A DNA stretch of 64,000 bases from JAIOQJ01 sp963718635 (GTDB lineage: Bacteria > Planctomycetota > Planctomycetia > Gemmatales > Gemmataceae), in contig OY970367.1 of NCBI GenBank assembly GCA_963718635.1, positions 992,001-1,056,000 on the forward strand. Reading direction: 5' to 3'. The translations under genes and the position numbers were made by a program. A model generated the notes under the pieces. The model was not told the origin of the DNA. It ran no database searches and was given only the letters and a program-made list of their open reading frames with translations. Positions 19,109-28,529 of the stretch are shown here, one piece after another. The stretch's first letter is position 1, and the number at the start of each line of letters is the position of its first letter.

Positions 19109-19611
19109 TCAGTTTCCTTCGCTGCACATCACCACATTCGAAGTAACGGTGATGCTCGGGGCCAGCCACATAAAGCTCGGCAGTACGGGCTGATAGGTTC
19201 CCGTAATCTGCACACAAATATAATCGCCAAACGTCGTCTGATCGAATGGAGCGGCCGATGCGAAACTACCGACGACGTTGCCGTTCAGGTCGGTCGGTTG
19301 ACCAAACTTATCGCACTTGAACACATTGACCTGCGGACTGGTCAACTGCATTCCGCACGACTGCATGTAATTGGTGGTGTAGGTCGCAATCGTTGCCGGC
19401 GTCTCGCCCGTTTGAAACGTATCGGTGCGCGCCAGGGCGTAGCGGTGCCTTCACGGGCGGCGTTGTCCGTCACTTGCAGGGTCATCAAATACCGACAGTA
19501 TTCGAGGATCCCGAAGAGCAACAGCAACACGACCGGAATAACCACCGCGAATTCGACCGCATGGGCCGCACGCCGTCGGCACGAGCTCGTTCGAAGAATT
19601 CTCATATTCAT
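19109..19611 (-). CDS. TadE-like pseudopilin, frame broken near 19439
   Basis: The N-terminus RRRAAHAVEFAVVIPVVLLLLFG then EYCRYLMTLQVTDNAAREGT is the TadE motif (conserved Glu followed by a hydrophobic segment). The rest (LARTDTFQTGETPATIATY, then MQSCGMQLTSPQVNVFKCD) continues in another frame to 19109 and fits one lost base. Minor pseudopilin of the Tad/Flp type IVc pilus. 37 bases upstream of the VWA gene, likely the same operon. Confidence 0.75.
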
Positions 19612-19623
19612 CCCCTACACGGT

Positions 19624-20244
19624 TCACGGAAGCGGTGAGGCCGGAATGGAAGCATCGACCGATACCGCTTTATCGCGCAGACATTCCCAGCGCGTCGAAG
19701 CAGTGATGATCGGATTGCTGCCCAGGTAGAAAAACAGGTTGTTGGGCGACCAGCGAGCAAAGCTGAACGGATATTGCACATCGATCCGTACGATGTCGAA
19801 CTGGTTAGCGACCAGAATCGGATCGGCAGTCGGAGTTGTGCCTGAACCCGTGATGACCACCTGAGTCGAGTTGCTTCCTGAAATACTGGCCACGCCCGTC
19901 ATTGCGAGATTCTGCGTCTCGTTTGTTACGGTGATGTTGACGCCGGTTGAGGGGATGGTCAGGCCGCAATTTTGCAGGTAGTTGCCTACCGCGCTCTGCA
20001 CGTCAAACGTCGTCGTGGTTGCTGTTGACGATCCGAGAACGGAGGAGCCCGAATAGTTTCCAGTCGCCGCCAGGCGACCGCCTTCACGCGCGGAATTGTT
20101 CACATACTCATTCACGTGAAGCAGTTGGCCCACTTCCCAAATGCCGAACATGAGAATGAACAGGAAAGGGAGCAGGATCGCCGTTTCGACGGCCGCGATC
20201 CCCTGCCTGGCCTTCCGAATTCCACGATGCGAGTCGAAAATCAT
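19624..20244 (-). CDS. TadE-like pseudopilin
   Basis: ATG 20244 begins MIFDSHRGIRKARQGIAAVE, then TAILLPFLFILMFGIWEVGQ and NEYVNNSAREGGRLAATG: the TadE prepilin-like segment with the conserved Glu in AVETAILLP. The remaining 150 residues form a beta-rich Thr/Ser-rich domain. First of a three-gene run (two TadE-like, one TadG-like). A longer start at 20325 is open, but its residues look non-coding. Confidence 0.8.
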   Translation of the reverse strand: MIFDSHRGIRKARQGIAAVETAILLPFLFILMFGIWEVGQLLHVNEYVNNSAREGGRLAATGNYSGSSVLGSSTATTTTFDVQSAVGNYLQNCGLTIPSTGVNITVTNETQNLAMTGVASISGSNSTQVVITGSGTTPTADPILVANQFDIVRIDVQYPFSFARWSPNNLFFYLGSNPIITASTRWECLRDKAVSVDASIPASPLP

Positions 20245-20460
20245 GGGACACCCTCGATGAGGGAACAGTACGCGATGGCGCACGAGCGCTCGCTTGGAAC
20301 CTAGAACGGAATCGAAAGCAGTCAAATGGCAAAGCGAATTGGAGATGAAAACTTGAACGACGTGATTAAGGCGTCCGATGAAAAAAGAAGATTCTCATAG
20401 TCAATATTGCTGAAAGCGGAAAGCAATTCAGATGCGACCACAAGATCAAGCCAGTCTCAT

Positions 20461-21892
20461 TCAGCTGATGATTTCATTTATTACGCGGCCATGGACATCG
20501 GTGAGACGGAAATCGCGCCCGGCATAGCGGAACGTGAATTTTTCGTGGTCGAAGCCGAGCAACTTGAGAACCGTTGCATGGAGATCGTGGACGTGGACTT
20601 TGTTCTCGACGGCCGCGAAACCGAATTCGTCGGTGGCGCCATGGACCATGCCGCCTTTGATGCCGCCGCCAGCCAGCCACATCGAAAAACCGTGATGGTT
20701 GTGATCCCGGCCGTTAATCTTGCCGGCATTCGAGCCGGGTGTAGGCAGCTCGACGACTGGCGTCCGTCCAAATTCCCCTCCCCACATCACCAGCGTCTCT
20801 TCTAACAGCCCAAGTCGCTTGAGATCGCCTAAGAGGGCGGCGATCGCTCGATCGCACTGGCCTGCCAGTTTGCGATGCTGAATTTCGAGGTCGTCGTGAC
20901 TATCCCACGGTTGTCCTTGTCCATGCCAGACTTGGACGCAACGGACACCGCGTTCAATGAGCCGCCGCGCAATCAATATCTGACGGGCCTGGGTGCCGGG
21001 GCCGTAGGCGTCGAGCACCCACTTTGGCTCACGCGTCACGTCAAAAGCCTCGGCTGCCTCGCCCTGCATCCGGTAGGCGAGTTCGAAAGACTGAATGCGA
21101 GCTTCCAACTGCTGGTCGTACGGGCGCACTCGATGCATGGCGTTGATTGAGCTGGTAAAGCAGGTCGAGTTGTCGGCGTTGGTCGGCAATGCCGGTTGAG
21201 CGGTTGCGGATGTGTTGGATAAGTTTATCGAGTTCCGTGTGTTGCGTATCGATGTACGTCCCTTGATAGACGCCGGGCAGAAAGCCCGATTGCCAGTTTT
21301 GCGATTCCTGAATCGGATAACCGCCGGGACACATCGCAATAAATCCGGGGAGGTTCTGGTTTTCGGAACCTAGCCCATAGGTCAGCCAAGAGCCAAAGCT
21401 AGGCCGAACGAGCCGTGCTTCGCCGCAATTCATCAAGAGTAAAGAAGGCTCGTGATTGGGGACGTCGGCATGCATCGAGCGGATAACGCATATGTCGTCG
21501 ATATGTCTCGCAGTGGCGTCGAACAGATCGCTCACTTCAATTCCAGATTGACCATATTTCTTAAACTTGAATGGCGACGGAAAAGCGGCGCCGGTCTTGC
21601 GTTCGGTGCGCAGGTTTGCCGTCGGCAATGGTTTGCCCGCATATTTTGCTAAAGCCGGTTTTGGGTCAAAGGTATCGACGTGCGACGGACCGCCGTTCAT
21701 AAAGAGATGAATGACACGCTTGGCCTTGGGCGCAAATTGGGGACTCTTCGCCGCGAGGGGTGTAACCCCTGGCTGTTCGGCCGCCAATAGGCCGGACTGC
21801 TGCAAGACACTCATCAATCCGAGCGCACCGATCCCCATGCCCGTTCGTTGGAGCAGCTGACGGCGTGACTGATAATGTTGCGGCTCGTGCAT
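20461..21892 (-). CDS. DUF1501 family protein, frame broken near 21125
   Basis: From ATG 21892: MHEPQHYQSRRQLLQRTGMG, a Tat-like leader with SRRQLLQ, then KRVIHLFMNGGPSHVDTFDPK, IRSMHADVPNHEPS and FGSWLTYGLGSENQNLPGF, diagnostic of DUF1501. After the break, QARQILIARRLIERGVRCVQ and MWGGEFGRTP with HNHHGFSMWLAGGGIKGG complete the alkaline-phosphatase-like fold. The break around 21121-21130 (TGCGCCC) fits a lost GC or one extra base. DUF1501 proteins are greatly expanded in planctomycetes and often pair with a DUF1549/1553 cytochrome gene; none is adjacent here. Confidence 0.88.
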
Positions 21893-22012
21893 GGGTCTAC
21901 TCGCAAATGAATGAATCTGGAACTTATTATACTTCACGCGTTCGGGATTGAGGCATTGTGTGGTTCGAGCCCCCACGTCCCGGCGAACTTGGTTAGAAGA
22001 AGCATTGTTAGA

Positions 22013-22297
22013 TTAGAGTAAAGTCGCATTGATCTGTTCGACCGACCGGGACTCCTCGGTTTGCACTCGGGCCACTTCTTGAGCCGCTTGGTGAATGTCC
22101 GCAATGGCAGACTGCACGGCCTCGGAAAAGGTCGGAGCTTTCCGATGAAATTCGATGAATACTTCGCCGTTGCAGGAGCCCGCCGTGCCATCTTCAAAGA
22201 CCTCGTATAGCGCATCGGCGAGATCGGGCGTCAATTCTTCGACATCGGCCAGGACGATTGTAAATTCGTATTCGATAGCTTTTGTTTTCACCGGCAT
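22013..22297 (-). CDS. Small uncharacterised partner of the HicA-like gene
   Basis: A 94-residue acidic protein: MPVKTKAIEYEFTIVLADVE, then ALYEVFEDGTAGSCNGEVFIEF and a helical tail AVQSAIADIHQAAQEVARVQTEE. It starts 12 bases after the upstream gene stop on the same strand, so the two form a bicistron. The beta-beta-beta then long helix pattern resembles small antitoxin-type proteins, by inference. No family name recalled. Confidence 0.6.
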   Translation of the reverse strand: MPVKTKAIEYEFTIVLADVEELTPDLADALYEVFEDGTAGSCNGEVFIEFHRKAPTFSEAVQSAIADIHQAAQEVARVQTEESRSVEQINATLL

Positions 22298-22309
22298 GAT
22301 CTTCTCCTT

Positions 22310-22533
22310 TCAAGATTGTCGATGGGGACAGCGGTCTACCGCCCGGCGCATGTCGCGGGCATGCGTCTCCGGGTTGCGCGGCGTGGAGTGAACCGCACGA
22401 CGGCAGCCGTTCCGCCCCGATTGGGGACACCAAAGCAAACCCCAAGCGTGACTGCAAGGCTGAGTCAACGTCCAGCCCTGAGCCAGAGCGTATTTGACAG
22501 CCTCGCGGATATGCTTGTTTGGTGCGTTGCCAT
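22310..22533 (-). CDS. HicA-like small protein, frame break near the start
   Basis: The body reads APNKHIREAVKYALAQGWTL, CSHAWGLLWCPQ, GCRRAVHSTPRNPETHARDM and RRAVDRCPH. The GW...HAWG...CP layout with a later RRAVD helix recalls the HicA double-stranded-RNA-binding-like fold, although the sequence differs from classical HicA. An ATG at 22533 (MAT) reaches this frame if one base is missing near 22525. Followed by the 94-residue acidic protein; possible toxin-antitoxin pair. Confidence 0.55.
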
Positions 22534-23146
22534 TGTTCCATTGTACCGCCCGAGGTCGGGTTTGACACGAACCAGCGCGAGTCTCCGGAAGCTTACGACT
22601 CGCGGCTAAACAGCGTCCCCATTCAATCTGAGTCGTAGGCTTGCGAAGACACGTGCCGAGAGACTTGCGCGAAGTTCCTTCAACATTGCCCGAGCGACAC
22701 ATTCATGAGAAGAACGACGCGCGACATTGGCAGGCTTCCCGTGGATTTGGGGTGCGTCCGGACAAGATCTTATTTGTTTCGTCTTACGCGAGGCTTCGAG
22801 ATTTTAACACCTTGCAGAAAACTTTTTTATGCTGGAAATATTTCCCGAAGGCCAAACCTAAAAAATGGTGGGAAAACGCGCGATGGCTTTTCGAATCGTC
22901 GTAGCACAAGCGTCTCGCTGGGGCGAGTCTCAATCGCTCGTCATTCTGACCGTCGCAAGTGAAAACGTTTTCACTAGGGCCGCTCATCTCGTTACGTGGT
23001 TCTTCTGCCGCGTAAAGGGGCACCGAGGCTCTGCCTCGAACAGACAGAGTGAAAAGGCTTGGGTCAGAAGCGCGCTATTGGACGGCCCAGGAGTACCTTT
23101 CTGCCGAAGTCCGGAAAAAAGTCGCTGCTCGAGACGCCTTTCGCTG
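22534..23146. other. About 610 bp without a convincing gene
   Basis: Short frames exist on both strands, but their products have no natural composition, ribosome-binding site or recognised motif. The only structure I see is an 18-base perfect palindrome at 22958-22975. Confidence 0.5.
22958..22975. promoter_or_regulatory. Palindromic operator-like site AGTGAAAACGTTTTCACT
   Basis: A perfect 18-base palindrome with a central CG. The core TGAAAACGTTTTCA matches the general form of LacI/GalR-family operators. It lies downstream of malQ on the minus strand and no obvious target gene starts beside it, so a regulatory role is only suggestive. Confidence 0.35.
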
Positions 23147-24658
23147 CTATTTTCCCGTCGCGACACGGCCATATGTGTCCGTCAAGTCGGCTAGCCGTCC
23201 GATGATTTGGTCGTTGAAGGCGCCGTGGCGCATGCGCCAGCCCCAGTTCCCTTCTGGTCGGCCTGGCATGTTCATTCTTGCTTCCGTTCCAAGATCGAGG
23301 AAATCCTGGGCTGGGGCAATGGCAAGATTCGCGACAGAACTCCAGGCAAGTCGAATCAAATCCCAGGCGATGTCTCGGCAATCGCGTGCCAGATAACGGC
23401 CGACGAACCACTTCTGGTGGTCCGAAAGAGATTGATACCAGCCGTGAGTTGTGTCGTTGTCGTGCGTGCCGGTGTAGGCGATCCAGTTCGTCCCCTGGTA
23501 ATTGTGCGGCAGGAAAAGGTTGCGTGGGCCATCAAATCCGAACTGCAACACTTTCATGCCGGGCAAATGGAATTTGTCCCGCAGTTCGTGCACATCGGGA
23601 GTTATTTCGCCGAGGTCCTCGGCAATCAATGGCAGGCCCTTCAGTTCCACTTCCAACTGGTGAAACAACTCAGCGCCGGGCCCTGCCACCCAATTTCCAT
23701 TGATCGCGTTCACTTCACCGGCACGCACGTGCCATGCCGCACAGAATCCTCGGAAGTGGTCTAGCCGGACCACATCGACCATTTGCAAGGTCGCACGCAT
23801 TCGGTCGATCCACCACTTGTATTGGGCCGCTCGCAGGGCCTTCCAATCGTAAAGGGGATTGCCCCACAACTGTCCGGTGGGGCTAAAATAATCGGGCGGC
23901 ACGCCGGCTACTACTTTGGGACGCAGCGCTGAATCGAGCAAGAATAGCTTCGGGTTAGACCAAACGTCGGCCGAATCGCCGGAAACAAAGATCGGGACGT
24001 CGCCGATGATGCGGATGCTGCGCGCATGCGCGTACTCACGCAGGGCCTGCCACTGGCGGAAGAAAAGAAACTGCCCGAACTGGTGCAACCCTGCTTCCTC
24101 ATGTAATTCTTTGCGGGTGAATTCGAGTAGTTTGTTATCCCCGGCGGCTCGCATCAATTCGCGCGGCCAACTCGTCCAATCCGCCCCTCGGCGGGCGTCT
24201 TTCAATGCCATGTATAGGGCGTAATCGTCGAGCCATTCTCGATTTTCCGAGCAAAAGACCGCAAACGCTTCCCGTATCCATGGCGCATGGCCCGCGCGAT
24301 AATTGGCCCACGCGCGGTGCAGCAAATCGAGCTTGAACGGGATGACGCGCAGGTAGTCGACGTGATCGTCGGGGAAATATTGACCGACGACGTCATTGGT
24401 GTTGATAAGCCCATCGCGTATCAAGTGTTCCGGACTGAGAAGGTTGGTGTTGCCGGCAAAGGCCGAGTAAGATTGATAGGGGGAATCGCCGAATCCGGTC
24501 TGGCCAAGGGGTAAGATCTGCCACCAAGACTGGCGAGCGCGAACGAGGGTATCGATCCAGGCATAGGCGGTCGGCCCCATATCGCCGATGCCGTAAGGCC
24601 CGGGCAGGCTGGTCGGATGCAGCAAAATTCCGGAAGCGCGCTTCGATAGAGGATTCAT
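23147..24658 (-). CDS. malQ: 4-alpha-glucanotransferase (amylomaltase)
   Basis: MNPLSKRASGILLHPTSLPG, then YGIGDMGPTAYAW, WWQILPLGQTGFGDSPYQS, GDVPIFVSGDSADVW, VVRLDHFRGFCAAW, AEDLGEITPDV and YTGTHDNDTTHGWY are GH77 motifs, including the catalytic Asp (RLDHFRG), Glu (AEDLG) and the late HDND. Length 503 residues is typical. The enzyme moves glucan segments between alpha-1,4 chains in glycogen or maltodextrin metabolism. It stands alone without other glycogen genes nearby. Confidence 0.95.
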   Translation of the reverse strand: MNPLSKRASGILLHPTSLPGPYGIGDMGPTAYAWIDTLVRARQSWWQILPLGQTGFGDSPYQSYSAFAGNTNLLSPEHLIRDGLINTNDVVGQYFPDDHVDYLRVIPFKLDLLHRAWANYRAGHAPWIREAFAVFCSENREWLDDYALYMALKDARRGADWTSWPRELMRAAGDNKLLEFTRKELHEEAGLHQFGQFLFFRQWQALREYAHARSIRIIGDVPIFVSGDSADVWSNPKLFLLDSALRPKVVAGVPPDYFSPTGQLWGNPLYDWKALRAAQYKWWIDRMRATLQMVDVVRLDHFRGFCAAWHVRAGEVNAINGNWVAGPGAELFHQLEVELKGLPLIAEDLGEITPDVHELRDKFHLPGMKVLQFGFDGPRNLFLPHNYQGTNWIAYTGTHDNDTTHGWYQSLSDHQKWFVGRYLARDCRDIAWDLIRLAWSSVANLAIAPAQDFLDLGTEARMNMPGRPEGNWGWRMRHGAFNDQIIGRLADLTDTYGRVATGK

Positions 24659-24854
24659 TCCCGGTCGCCTTTCATCACCAGGCTGCCTGCATACGAACGT
24701 TCAACTACGTCGTTATTTGACGACAATCGGTCAAAGAAGCAAGGCAATGTCTTGAAAGCATCGCAAATCCATTTCCTGTCGTACTGTTGTCTTACAGGGT
24801 ATGATAAATTCTGAAGTTGCACGCCCCTCCGCCCCATCCTCCAGGCTTTTTCTT

Positions 24855-26150
24855 ATGCTGCGTTTCGCATTCTGCCTCTTGATTCTGCTTGCTGCTGGGC
24901 CAGTTCGTGCCGGGCTCTATTACTCGGCGGAGCGGCAAGCCGAACTGCCGTCTCAGTGGCGCGGATTCTTGTTGGATCACCGAGCACTCCGGATGATCGG
25001 CATCGCGCCATCAAAGGTGGCTCCGACGCTGCTGCGGCGACAATATCAAGAAGCTGCCGAGAAGCTGGTTGGAACAGCCAAGCGCCGTCCCTTAAATGCT
25101 GATGAGGCTGCGGATTTGGGAGCCATCTACATTCGACTGGGGGAAGTGCCTAAAGCAATCGAAACTCTGCGTGCCGCTCAGCGCCGCTTTCCAGAAAATT
25201 TCCACTTATCTGCCAATCTAGGGACTGCCTGGCAACTACAAGGAGATTGGGGTGAAGCGATCGGCGCCTTGCGGGATGCCGTCCGCCTCGCTCCCGCAAA
25301 AATTAAGTTTTTCGAAGAGTACCATCTGAAACTCGTTCAAGCTCGCCAAAAGGAGAAAGAAGCCGGCAAATACGATGACCTTTTTGGCGTAAAATTCGTT
25401 GGCCTTTCCGACATGCCTGAAGCGGGCAAGATAATTGACGAAGAAAAGAAGAAGCTGCCGGAAGGCGATGTGGCGATTGTGCAACAACTGGCGCTCTGGC
25501 TCCCGGCCGATGGCCGGTTGCTCTGGCAGCTTGGTGAACTCGCCAACGCGCACGGCGACGTCCGTGCGGCGGCCAACCTGCTCGATGGGTGCGTTGTTGA
25601 GTTTGCGCTCGCTTCGCCCGATCTGCGAAAGCGCCGTCAGCTTTATCGCGAAGCCGCCGACGCGATTACCAAACTAGCCGACAGCGAACACGAAAAGTAT
25701 CGCGGCGACTTGAAGATGCGCTCGCCGCGTCCCCTGTTGAAGAAACTCGACTCGGCGATGTTGCCTGCCATCAGAGTGAAGGGAATTAATGCGCTGCCGT
25801 GGATCGTGCTGGATGAGACCACCATCGGTAAAGGCTTTAAACCGTTGTTCTCGCAATACCTCAGCGATCTGGATGAAAAGTCTGTTGCGCTGACGGGCTA
25901 CATGTACCCTGTCGCAATCGAAGAGATGGCCGATCTGCATACATTTATGCTCGTCGAATACCCGATCGGCTGCTGGTTCTGCGAGACGCCTGACCCGACG
26001 GCCATGATATTTGTTTCATTGACCGATGGAGAAACGACCGCGCTGAAAAAGGGTTTGGTGAAAGTGCAAGGAATTCTAAGGCTGAACCGTACAGACCCCG
26101 AACAGTTTCTTCAGGCAGTAAGAAACGCGTCCGTGTCCGACCCCGATTGA
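24855..26150 (+). CDS. Secreted TPR-repeat protein
   Basis: ATG 24855 gives a signal peptide (MLRFAFCLLILLAAGPVRAG). The frame is open further upstream to 24801 without a better start. TPR helices follow (LGAIYIRLGEVPKAIETLRAA, LGTAWQLQGDWGEAIGALRDA), then a helical region and a C-terminal domain with CWFCETPDPTAMIFVSL. The last part resembles DUF3299-like periplasmic proteins in its Cys-Trp-Phe-Cys context, which is a loose impression. Function unknown; probably periplasmic. Convergent with the NYN gene. Confidence 0.65.
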   Translation: MLRFAFCLLILLAAGPVRAGLYYSAERQAELPSQWRGFLLDHRALRMIGIAPSKVAPTLLRRQYQEAAEKLVGTAKRRPLNADEAADLGAIYIRLGEVPKAIETLRAAQRRFPENFHLSANLGTAWQLQGDWGEAIGALRDAVRLAPAKIKFFEEYHLKLVQARQKEKEAGKYDDLFGVKFVGLSDMPEAGKIIDEEKKKLPEGDVAIVQQLALWLPADGRLLWQLGELANAHGDVRAAANLLDGCVVEFALASPDLRKRRQLYREAADAITKLADSEHEKYRGDLKMRSPRPLLKKLDSAMLPAIRVKGINALPWIVLDETTIGKGFKPLFSQYLSDLDEKSVALTGYMYPVAIEEMADLHTFMLVEYPIGCWFCETPDPTAMIFVSLTDGETTALKKGLVKVQGILRLNRTDPEQFLQAVRNASVSDPD

Positions 26151-26170
26151 AGAAGGGCTATTGCTTCGCT

Positions 26171-27172
26171 TCAATGGACGCCTTCGCCGAAACCCACTTC
26201 AGCTTCGTCTTCGCCATGCCGGTCTTCGACCGCTTCAACGATCTCTTCGACTGGCAACGGCTCCGCAGGCCCCGGCGCTTTCTCAAATTGCTCGCGCGGC
26301 AAGGGCCCTCGGCCCCGGCCCCCACGACGTCGGTTGCGTCCCGCGCCGTTGCTTGGGCCCATCTTAGCCTCGCTCAAAGGCACGGCCGGCGCGTTCTTGA
26401 GCTCTGCGCCGAAGCGAGTTACAACATAGGTTCCGCTGGTTTTGTGCTTCTCGAGTTCGAGCAAGCCGTGCTGCCGGGCATCTTCCAGCAATTCACTGAA
26501 GGTTCGGTAGCCGTGATATTCTTCATTGAAAGAGGGCTTCTTCCGCTTCATGGTGTCTTTGACCATCGACGACCAGAGTACCTCTTTGTTCTCACGGCGT
26601 AATGCGAGCAGCGATTCCATCATGAGAGCGAACGCCTTTTGCTTCACTTCCGGAACTTGTTTTCCCAGTGCTGCGGGAAGCGTGGCGGCGCCTGTGCCGA
26701 GATCATCGTAATAGATGAACTCATCGCAGTTATCGCGCAGCAAATCGGAAGTTGCTTCGGCAAGTCCTAGGCCGATCAGATGCTTGCCGAGCTCTTTCAG
26801 CTTCGAGACAAGCGGAGAGAAGTCGCTGTCGCCTGAAACAATGACAAACGTATCGATGTGATCTTTGGAGTAGGCCAGATCCATGGCGTCAACGCAAAGC
26901 CGGATGTCAGCGGAGTTTTTGCCCGTCACACCGCGCCTGGGAATTTCGATCAGCTCAATGGCGGCTTCGTGAAGAGGACCCGTGTACTGGGCAAAGCGGC
27001 TCCAATCGGCATACGCTTTTTTGACGACGATTTTGCCTTTTTCGACGAGGCGTTCGAGAACGCGATTGATGTCGAAGCGATCGCGTCGATTGTTCAGCCC
27101 GATGCCGATGTTTTCGAAATCGAAAAACACGGCCAAGGCGCGTTCGCCATCGCTGCGCGAAATGGATTTCAC
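26171..27172 (-). CDS. NYN-domain (LabA/DUF88) protein with OST-HTH/LOTUS-like domain and basic tail
   Basis: ALAVFFDFENIGIGLNNRRD, then GKNSADIRLCVDAMDLAYSK and DTFVIVSGDSDFSPLVSKLKELG give the NYN PIN-like nuclease fold with acidic residues D, D and DSD conserved. Residues from about 175 (SLLALRRENKEVLWSSMVKD, GYRTFSELLEDARQHGLLEL) match an OST-HTH/LOTUS domain. A low-complexity basic RRRGGRGRG stretch and an acidic tail finish the protein. Predicted RNA-binding or RNA-cleaving protein in RNA metabolism. Length 333 residues. Confidence 0.87.
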   Translation of the reverse strand: MKSISRSDGERALAVFFDFENIGIGLNNRRDRFDINRVLERLVEKGKIVVKKAYADWSRFAQYTGPLHEAAIELIEIPRRGVTGKNSADIRLCVDAMDLAYSKDHIDTFVIVSGDSDFSPLVSKLKELGKHLIGLGLAEATSDLLRDNCDEFIYYDDLGTGAATLPAALGKQVPEVKQKAFALMMESLLALRRENKEVLWSSMVKDTMKRKKPSFNEEYHGYRTFSELLEDARQHGLLELEKHKTSGTYVVTRFGAELKNAPAVPLSEAKMGPSNGAGRNRRRGGRGRGPLPREQFEKAPGPAEPLPVEEIVEAVEDRHGEDEAEVGFGEGVH

Positions 27173-27461
27173 GGAAACACTCGGTATGGAAGGAAACGGC
27201 TACATGATTAGATTAGAGATAACGAGCGATTTGTTTAGTCGTAATAGCGTCTAACCAAGCAGGTTTCTCTGCAGCGGAGCTCCAGACTTTCGTTGTCAGA
27301 TTGGGAGAATGCTCTGCTAGGTCCACCCGGTTGGCTCAAATGAGTTCGCAGAACCTTCATCCACATTAGTGGATGAAATCTGTCGCACTGTTGAGCAAAG
27401 TTCGATAATCTGGGAGAAGCGAGTCGACAGAAGTTTGCCCGGTGAATTCCTTGAGTGGCCT

Positions 27462-28520
27462 ATGCGCAAGTTTCTCCCTTTATTCATCGTCGGCTTCATT
27501 GCCTTATTCATCTTAGCGGTGGTCGGCGTCGGCTTGTACATGGTCGGCTATGGACTAAATGGAATCGTCGATTGGTCCGGGTTCGACAAGACGCCTCCGC
27601 CGACAAGCCACGAAGGCGTTCCTCAGCCCTTTGGCCAGCAGAGAGCGGGCGACAACGGCACGCTGATGCAGGCCCGTCAGGATTTCAAAACGCTGCCGAT
27701 GAGATCGACCTACAGGCCCAGTCTCGATCCGCCGGAGCGAGTGCCCGGCGCATCGCTCATTGAATATGCCTCAGGCAATTTGAACCTGGTCGCATATCTC
27801 TCAAAGGAGCGCAAATCGGCAACTAAGCGTCCGGCGGTCGTCTGGGCGCATGGCGGTTTTGGCGGGATCGGCAAAGAGAGTTGGGAGAATGCCAAGCCGT
27901 TCCACGATGCCGGCTTCGTGCTGATGGTTCCCTCATTCCGAGGCGAGAACCAGAACCTGGGCCGGTTCGAAATGTTCTATGGCGAAGTGGATGATCTGCT
28001 CGCGGCCGTTGAGCACCTCGCCAAAAACCCTTCGGTCGATCCGGAGCGGATTTATGTTGTCGGTCACAGTTCCGGTGGAACGTTGACTCTGTTGGCTGCC
28101 ACCACCGGAACGACAAAAGTACGTGCCTTCTTCTCCATTGCCGGAATGCCGGATACCGAAGATTTCCTACGAGCAACCCGCGGGCTTGGCTATCAGGAGG
28201 CTTCGCCGCCCTTTGAGCCGTTTCGAACCAACGAAGGTGTCTTACGGTCAGCCTCGCCCTTCGTGACCGCGATTCGGCAGCCGACCTTTTATTTCGGGGC
28301 TCCTACGGACGAGCGCTATCTTTACCAGGCCCAGCTTATGCAACGGGTTGCCTTGAATGCAGGCATTCCTTTTAAGACATTGCTTTGCAAAGGCCGCGAT
28401 CACTTCAATATCATCACGCCCGTGGTTGAGCTGATCGCCGCGAAGATTGCTGCCGACGTCAATCCAAATCTGAAGATGGACATCAGCGCTGCCGATTTCC
28501 ATGCGTTCCTAAACAAATAG
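27462..28520 (+). CDS. Membrane-anchored alpha/beta hydrolase (prolyl oligopeptidase-like)
   Basis: ATG 27462 starts MRKFLPLFIVGFIALFILAV, a single N-terminal membrane anchor. The hydrolase domain shows VVWAHGGFGGIGKESW (oxyanion region), the nucleophile elbow VGHSSGGTLTLLAA, and a late His in CKGRDHFNIITP. The Asp partner may be in FGAPTDERY. Acts on the outer face of the membrane; probably an esterase or peptidase. Followed 9 bases later by the GlcD-type oxidase, likely an operon. Confidence 0.8.
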   Translation: MRKFLPLFIVGFIALFILAVVGVGLYMVGYGLNGIVDWSGFDKTPPPTSHEGVPQPFGQQRAGDNGTLMQARQDFKTLPMRSTYRPSLDPPERVPGASLIEYASGNLNLVAYLSKERKSATKRPAVVWAHGGFGGIGKESWENAKPFHDAGFVLMVPSFRGENQNLGRFEMFYGEVDDLLAAVEHLAKNPSVDPERIYVVGHSSGGTLTLLAATTGTTKVRAFFSIAGMPDTEDFLRATRGLGYQEASPPFEPFRTNEGVLRSASPFVTAIRQPTFYFGAPTDERYLYQAQLMQRVALNAGIPFKTLLCKGRDHFNIITPVVELIAAKIAADVNPNLKMDISAADFHAFLNK

Positions 28521-28529
28521 AAAATACCT

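Noticed and set aside
22784..23023. Possible small gene in the malQ downstream gap
   Set aside because: Product has no natural-looking domain and there is no ribosome-binding site; composition is like the surrounding non-coding DNA.
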